From: Clostridiales bacterium CHKCI001
GTDB lineage: Bacteria > Bacillota > Clostridia > Lachnospirales > Lachnospiraceae
NCBI GenBank assembly: GCA_900045905.1
Contig: FCNS01000014.1
Coordinates: forward strand, 1 to 64,000
Direction of reading: 5' to 3'
DNA length: 64,000 bases
Notes under the pieces: generated by a model
The model's input: only the letters and a program-made list of their open reading frames with translations
Told to the model about the DNA's origin: nothing
Databases searched by the model: none
Program-made: the position numbers and the translations under genes
Part shown: one piece after another, positions 59,131-64,000 of the stretch
Layout: the number at the start of each line of letters is the position of its first letter
Numbering within the stretch: the stretch's first letter is position 1

Positions 59131-59146
59131 TAATAAGTGTTATATT
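59118..59146 (+). promoter_or_regulatory. Promoter of hsp20
   Basis: TTGACA (59118-59123), a 17-base spacer, then TATATT (59141-59146). The resulting leader is about 120 bases long. Confidence 0.85.
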
Positions 59147-59250
59147 ACATATAGAACAAAGGAAGAGAGAAAAAAGAAAATCTTCCGGAGTTCTTACTAG
59201 AAATATTAACACCTCGGGTTTCTCCGATAGTGCGAATTCAGTTTATTGAT

Positions 59251-59269
59251 TGTCTTTTGAAAGGAGATA
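59251..59269 (+). promoter_or_regulatory. Possible fourU-like RNA thermometer at the hsp20 start
   Basis: TGTCTTTT pairs with AGGAGATA through eight positions (three G-U pairs) around a GAA loop, hiding the AGGAG ribosome site just before the ATG at 59276. Four U facing AGGA is the hallmark of fourU thermometers. The structure is inferred by eye and the stem is short. Confidence 0.45.
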
Positions 59270-59275
59270 TGACTT

Positions 59276-59728
59276 ATGATGATGCCTAGTATTTTTGGAG
59301 AAAGTTTATTTGATGATGATTGGATGGATTTCCCATTTGAAAGAGAATTTTTTGGCAAGAAAAATCCATTATATGGAAAACATGCAAAAAATATGATGAA
59401 AACCGATGTCCGTGAGACAGAAGACGGATATGAAGTAGACATCGACTTACCTGGATTTAAGAAGGATGAAATTAATGCGAAACTTGAAAATGGTTACTTA
59501 ACAGTTTCTGCTTCTAAGGGTCTGGATAAGGATGAAAAAGATAAAGAAGGAAAATATATCCGTCAAGAACGTTATGCTGGAGCAATGAGTCGAAGCTTCT
59601 ATGTAGGCGATGATCTTACTCAGGAAGATATTAAAGCAAAGTACGAAAATGGTATTTTGAAACTATCGCTTCCTAAGAAAGAAGCTAAGGCAGTAGAACA
59701 GAAACGTTACATTGAAATCGAAGGTTAA
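59276..59728 (+). CDS. hsp20: Small heat-shock protein, Hsp20/alpha-crystallin type
   Basis: A 150-residue chaperone that holds unfolding proteins. The N-terminal arm (1-42) is rich in Phe, Asp and Met (FDDDWMDFPFEREFFGKKNP); the alpha-crystallin domain (about 43-135) has DVRETEDGYEVDIDLPGFKK, RYAGAMSRSFYVGDD and the closing AKYENGILKLSLPKKE. It is under a CIRCE element and possibly an RNA thermometer. Monocistronic. Confidence 0.95.
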   Translation: MMMPSIFGESLFDDDWMDFPFEREFFGKKNPLYGKHAKNMMKTDVRETEDGYEVDIDLPGFKKDEINAKLENGYLTVSASKGLDKDEKDKEGKYIRQERYAGAMSRSFYVGDDLTQEDIKAKYENGILKLSLPKKEAKAVEQKRYIEIEG

Positions 59729-59773
59729 TAAAAAACTCACTATGAGAGAATTTCTCATAAACCAGATGAGTTT

Positions 59774-59811
59774 AAAAGAAACGGCGTGGCTTTGGCCATG
59801 CCGTTTCTTTT
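59774..59811 (+). terminator. Terminator of hsp20
   Basis: AAAAGAAACGGC-TGG pairs with CCA-GCCGTTTCTTTT, 6-base loop. A weaker ACTCA/TGAGT hairpin precedes it. Confidence 0.92.
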
Positions 59812-59832
59812 GTTGGAGCTTTTCTATTGTAA

Positions 59833-59861
59833 TTGACATACAATTATTTGCATGATAAAAT
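59833..59861 (+). promoter_or_regulatory. Promoter of the membrane protein at 59919
   Basis: TTGACA (59833-59838), a 17-base spacer, then TAAAAT (59856-59861). Confidence 0.75.
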
Positions 59862-59918
59862 AATAGAACAAATGTTTTTAGTTGTCTATATTAGATAACA
59901 GTAAGGGGAAAATAAGGT

Positions 59919-60695
59919 ATGAAAGTTTGGATGTCACCCCAGACAGATGGGAAAAACCGATTTGCAATACGTATGATCGTGGGAATAATAGGGATTGTAA
60001 TTTTGGCTATTATTTTAGTTTTGGGAGTTACAGTTTTGACAATTTATACAGATGAGTATAAAGAAATGGTATCCCTTATTTCCTGTATTTTGAGTGTTGC
60101 GCTGCTTATTTTTTTATCTGTAAGGCTTGGGCGCAGTTTTCAGAGAGATGCAATGATCTTTTGCAAGGATGGTGAAGATCGGTTATTTGTAATGGATGCT
60201 CGTCAGGCGGTGCAATATCGGCGAGGAATATTTGGTTATATTGGTATGATGGGGGATATTCAAAAACGCTTGGAGGTATTGAAACAGCAAATTGAGAGAG
60301 AAAATGCTTTACCGATTGGAGCTGTCGAAATACAAAAAGTGGATGGTATTCAGGAGCACTCTAATTGCTACGCTTTGACTTGTCAGGTACGTTATCAAAA
60401 CGGACGTACTGGGAAACGGACTTACATCCTCATAAAGGGATATGAATATGAGGGAGAATTGCTGCGTTTGTTAGAACGAAAGCAGTTATTTGAAGTGGAG
60501 TTGAAAGAAAACCGAAATCCTTTTTTTATTTTGCTTAGTTTGTCTATTATGATAATTTTTTTATTGCTATGTGTATTGAGTCATCCTTATAATGCTCAAT
60601 TGGATGAATCGTTTTATTTTCCTTGTTTGGGGATTGCGAGTGCTGCATTATGCAGTATGATCTATTTTATTATAAAAAATCGACGAGGTGAATAA
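59919..60695 (+). CDS. Membrane protein of unknown function
   Basis: A 258-residue protein with two N-terminal helices (about 17-40 and 46-66), a soluble middle (70-195) and two C-terminal helices (about 202-222 and 230-250). The middle contains IGAVEIQKVDGIQEHSNCYA, YQNGRTGKRTYILIKGYEYE and a helical stretch FGYIGMMGDIQKRLEVLKQQ; no known domain was recognised. It is monocistronic, between hsp20 and the convergent atp operon. Confidence 0.65.
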   Translation: MKVWMSPQTDGKNRFAIRMIVGIIGIVILAIILVLGVTVLTIYTDEYKEMVSLISCILSVALLIFLSVRLGRSFQRDAMIFCKDGEDRLFVMDARQAVQYRRGIFGYIGMMGDIQKRLEVLKQQIERENALPIGAVEIQKVDGIQEHSNCYALTCQVRYQNGRTGKRTYILIKGYEYEGELLRLLERKQLFEVELKENRNPFFILLSLSIMIIFLLLCVLSHPYNAQLDESFYFPCLGIASAALCSMIYFIIKNRRGE

Positions 60696-60717
60696 AAATA
60701 GGAATAATGATAACAAT

Positions 60718-60758
60718 AGCAGCTACCTATAAAATGAAATAGAGTAGCTGCTTTATTT
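60718..60758. terminator. Terminator between the membrane protein and the atp operon
   Basis: AGCAGCTAC pairs with GTAGCTGCT, 17-base loop, followed on the plus strand by TTATTTTTA. Confidence 0.82.
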
Positions 60759-61169
60759 TTATCTATATTTACTTGTTGCCTTTAATCGGGACATGGCTCT
60801 TGCAAGAGATGCTTTTGAAATATGATATTCTTCAATACTTTGTTTTTGACGAAGCTGTTCTTCTGCCCGTTGCTTGGCTTCTTCCGCTCGACGGATATCA
60901 ATTTCTTCTGGACGTTCTGCGGTATCTACTAATAAAGTGACACGGTTATTAATTACTTGAACAAAACCAGTACCGACCACAAATTGAATCCATTCCTCAC
61001 TGTTTTCTGGCTGAAACTGTAACATTCCTTCTGTTATTGCAATAACCATGTTTTCATGATTCGCCAATATTTCTTTTTGTCCGTCAGGAGCTGGAATAAT
61101 CAGTTTGGAACAACGTCCTTCAAAAAAGGTCTTATTGCTTGCAAGTCCTTTAAAATCAAAAGTTTTCAT
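60759..61169 (-). CDS. atpC: ATP synthase epsilon subunit
   Basis: A 136-residue subunit of the F1 central stalk. The N-terminal beta sandwich (1-86) includes GRCSKLIIPAPDGQKEILAN; the C-terminal helical pair (88-136) has ERPEEIDIRRAEEAKQRAEE, the regulatory helices that can inhibit ATP hydrolysis. Last gene of the atp operon, four bases after atpD. Together with the genes below it couples proton or sodium flow to ATP. Confidence 0.93.
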   Translation of the reverse strand: MKTFDFKGLASNKTFFEGRCSKLIIPAPDGQKEILANHENMVIAITEGMLQFQPENSEEWIQFVVGTGFVQVINNRVTLLVDTAERPEEIDIRRAEEAKQRAEEQLRQKQSIEEYHISKASLARAMSRLKATSKYR

Positions 61170-61172
61170 TGA

Positions 61173-63486
<2,314 letters not shown>

Positions 63487-63496
63487 GAATTACCAC

Positions 63497-64000
63497 CTAC
63501 TTTTTATAATTTGATGCGTAATCGTTTGCATAGCTTACAATCTGTTCAATTAATTCATCAGTAAGAGCCTTTTTTGTTTCGATTGTATCTATGATATCTT
63601 TATGTTCTGTTTCAAATGACTGAAGCATAGCCATTTGGAACTCTTTTATTCTCTTTTTTTCGATTCCAAGCATTACCTTATGTGTGGCTGCTAGTAAGGT
63701 GATAACTTGTTCGTGAAGAGAAAGAGGATGAGCAAGTGGCTGCTTAAGAATTTCCAGAAGTCCATCTCCATAAGCAAGCTGTTCTTTTGTAGTATCATCC
63801 AGATCAGAGCTAAATTGAGTAAAGACTTCCATTTCACGAAATTGAGCCAGATCAATACGGATACTTCCAGAAGCTTTTTTCATTGCTTTTGTCTGTGCAG
63901 CACCGCCGACACGGGACACCGATAAACCTACATTAACGGCTGGACGCTGGCCAGAGAAGAACAAATCATTTTCCAGGAAGATTTGTCCGTCTGTAATGGA
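63497..64000 (-). CDS. atpA: ATP synthase alpha subunit (partial, C-terminal part)
   Basis: The last 167 codons of the alpha subunit. The window edge reads SITDGQIFLENDLFFSGQRP followed by AVNVGLSVSRVGGAAQ, the conserved visual-Arg region, then the C-terminal helical domain REMEVFTQFSSDLDDTTKEQ. The N-terminal part, Walker motifs and earlier atp genes lie beyond base 64000. Confidence 0.96.
   Translation of the reverse strand, partial: SITDGQIFLENDLFFSGQRPAVNVGLSVSRVGGAAQTKAMKKASGSIRIDLAQFREMEVFTQFSSDLDDTTKEQLAYGDGLLEILKQPLAHPLSLHEQVITLLAATHKVMLGIEKKRIKEFQMAMLQSFETEHKDIIDTIETKKALTDELIEQIVSYANDYASNYKK

Noticed and set aside
59891-59904. TTAGATAACAGTAA before the gene at 59919, resembling the operator of the nitrogenase-like operon
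   Set aside because: It matches 13 of 14 bases of the reverse strand of that site, but the second half reads GTAA, not CTAA, so the dyad is broken, and it lies 29 bases beyond the -10. The gene has no link to metals. Kept only as a weak candidate.

Overview
The window is AT-rich DNA of a low-GC Gram-positive anaerobe. A T-box leader before thrS, a CIRCE element before hsp20, strict TTGACA/TATAAT promoters, AGGAGG ribosome sites and many Clostridia-type families (DUF6054, DUF975, DUF5808, CmpB-type membrane proteins) point to class Clostridia, most likely Lachnospiraceae. The family is inferred from gene content. No phage, insertion sequence, integrase or CRISPR array was seen.

Layout. 1-320: the 3' end of a 23S rRNA gene, no 5S in the spacer, then tRNA-Met(CAT) and a terminator. 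500-5930: a broken small gene, a coiled-coil acyltransferase, T-box-controlled thrS and a small Cys-motif protein. 6200-14000: an MFS transporter, a divergent oxidoreductase/HxlR pair, an acetyltransferase, an ECF sigma/anti-sigma pair, a divergent Zn-dehydrogenase/TetR pair and a DUF6054 protein. 14200-15970: a decaying region with an arsenic locus in which arsR and the permease are broken but arsC is intact. 16200-32160: ordinary accessory and metabolic genes: a duplicated CmpB protein, a GntR operon with a large operator, an SdpR/SdpI-like pair, iron alcohol dehydrogenase, HAD phosphatase, two MATE pumps, lactate dehydrogenase, and an azlC-azlD-methyltransferase-trpF string. 32280-40140: the most unusual region, a minus-strand operon with a NifH-like Fe protein, a metallophore-type ABC importer (binding protein, permease, ATPase), two nitrogenase-component-1-like subunits and a flavodoxin, with a divergent AraC regulator. 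40280-49480: DUF975 and zinc-ribbon membrane proteins, an O-acetyltransferase, and a two-component system followed by an FtsX-type ABC exporter. 49680-60700: MerR, CorA, secondary alcohol dehydrogenase, a complete siderophore-type ABC importer with divergent AraC, an HD phosphohydrolase, an acetyltransferase, hsp20 and a membrane protein. 60760-64000: the atpA(partial)-atpG-atpD-atpC end of an F-type ATP synthase operon on the minus strand.

How the parts may work together. The nitrogenase-like operon and the siderophore-type importer operon share the same short dyad (TTAG-N6-CTAA) at the same place just downstream of the -10 box, and each has a divergent AraC-family gene. The simplest reading is one metal-responsive circuit controlling an importer and an importer-plus-reductase module. 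The reductase substrate cannot be read from sequence; the known relatives that reduce tetrapyrroles and the attached importer make an imported metal chelate or tetrapyrrole a reasonable hypothesis.

Two interspersed repeat families run through the window. R1 (seven copies) abuts the T-tract of a terminator-like hairpin every time. R2 (three copies) is an imperfect palindrome lying just upstream of a gene start, always in the orientation of that gene; one copy is inside the nitrogenase-like operon and another supplies a promoter -35 box.
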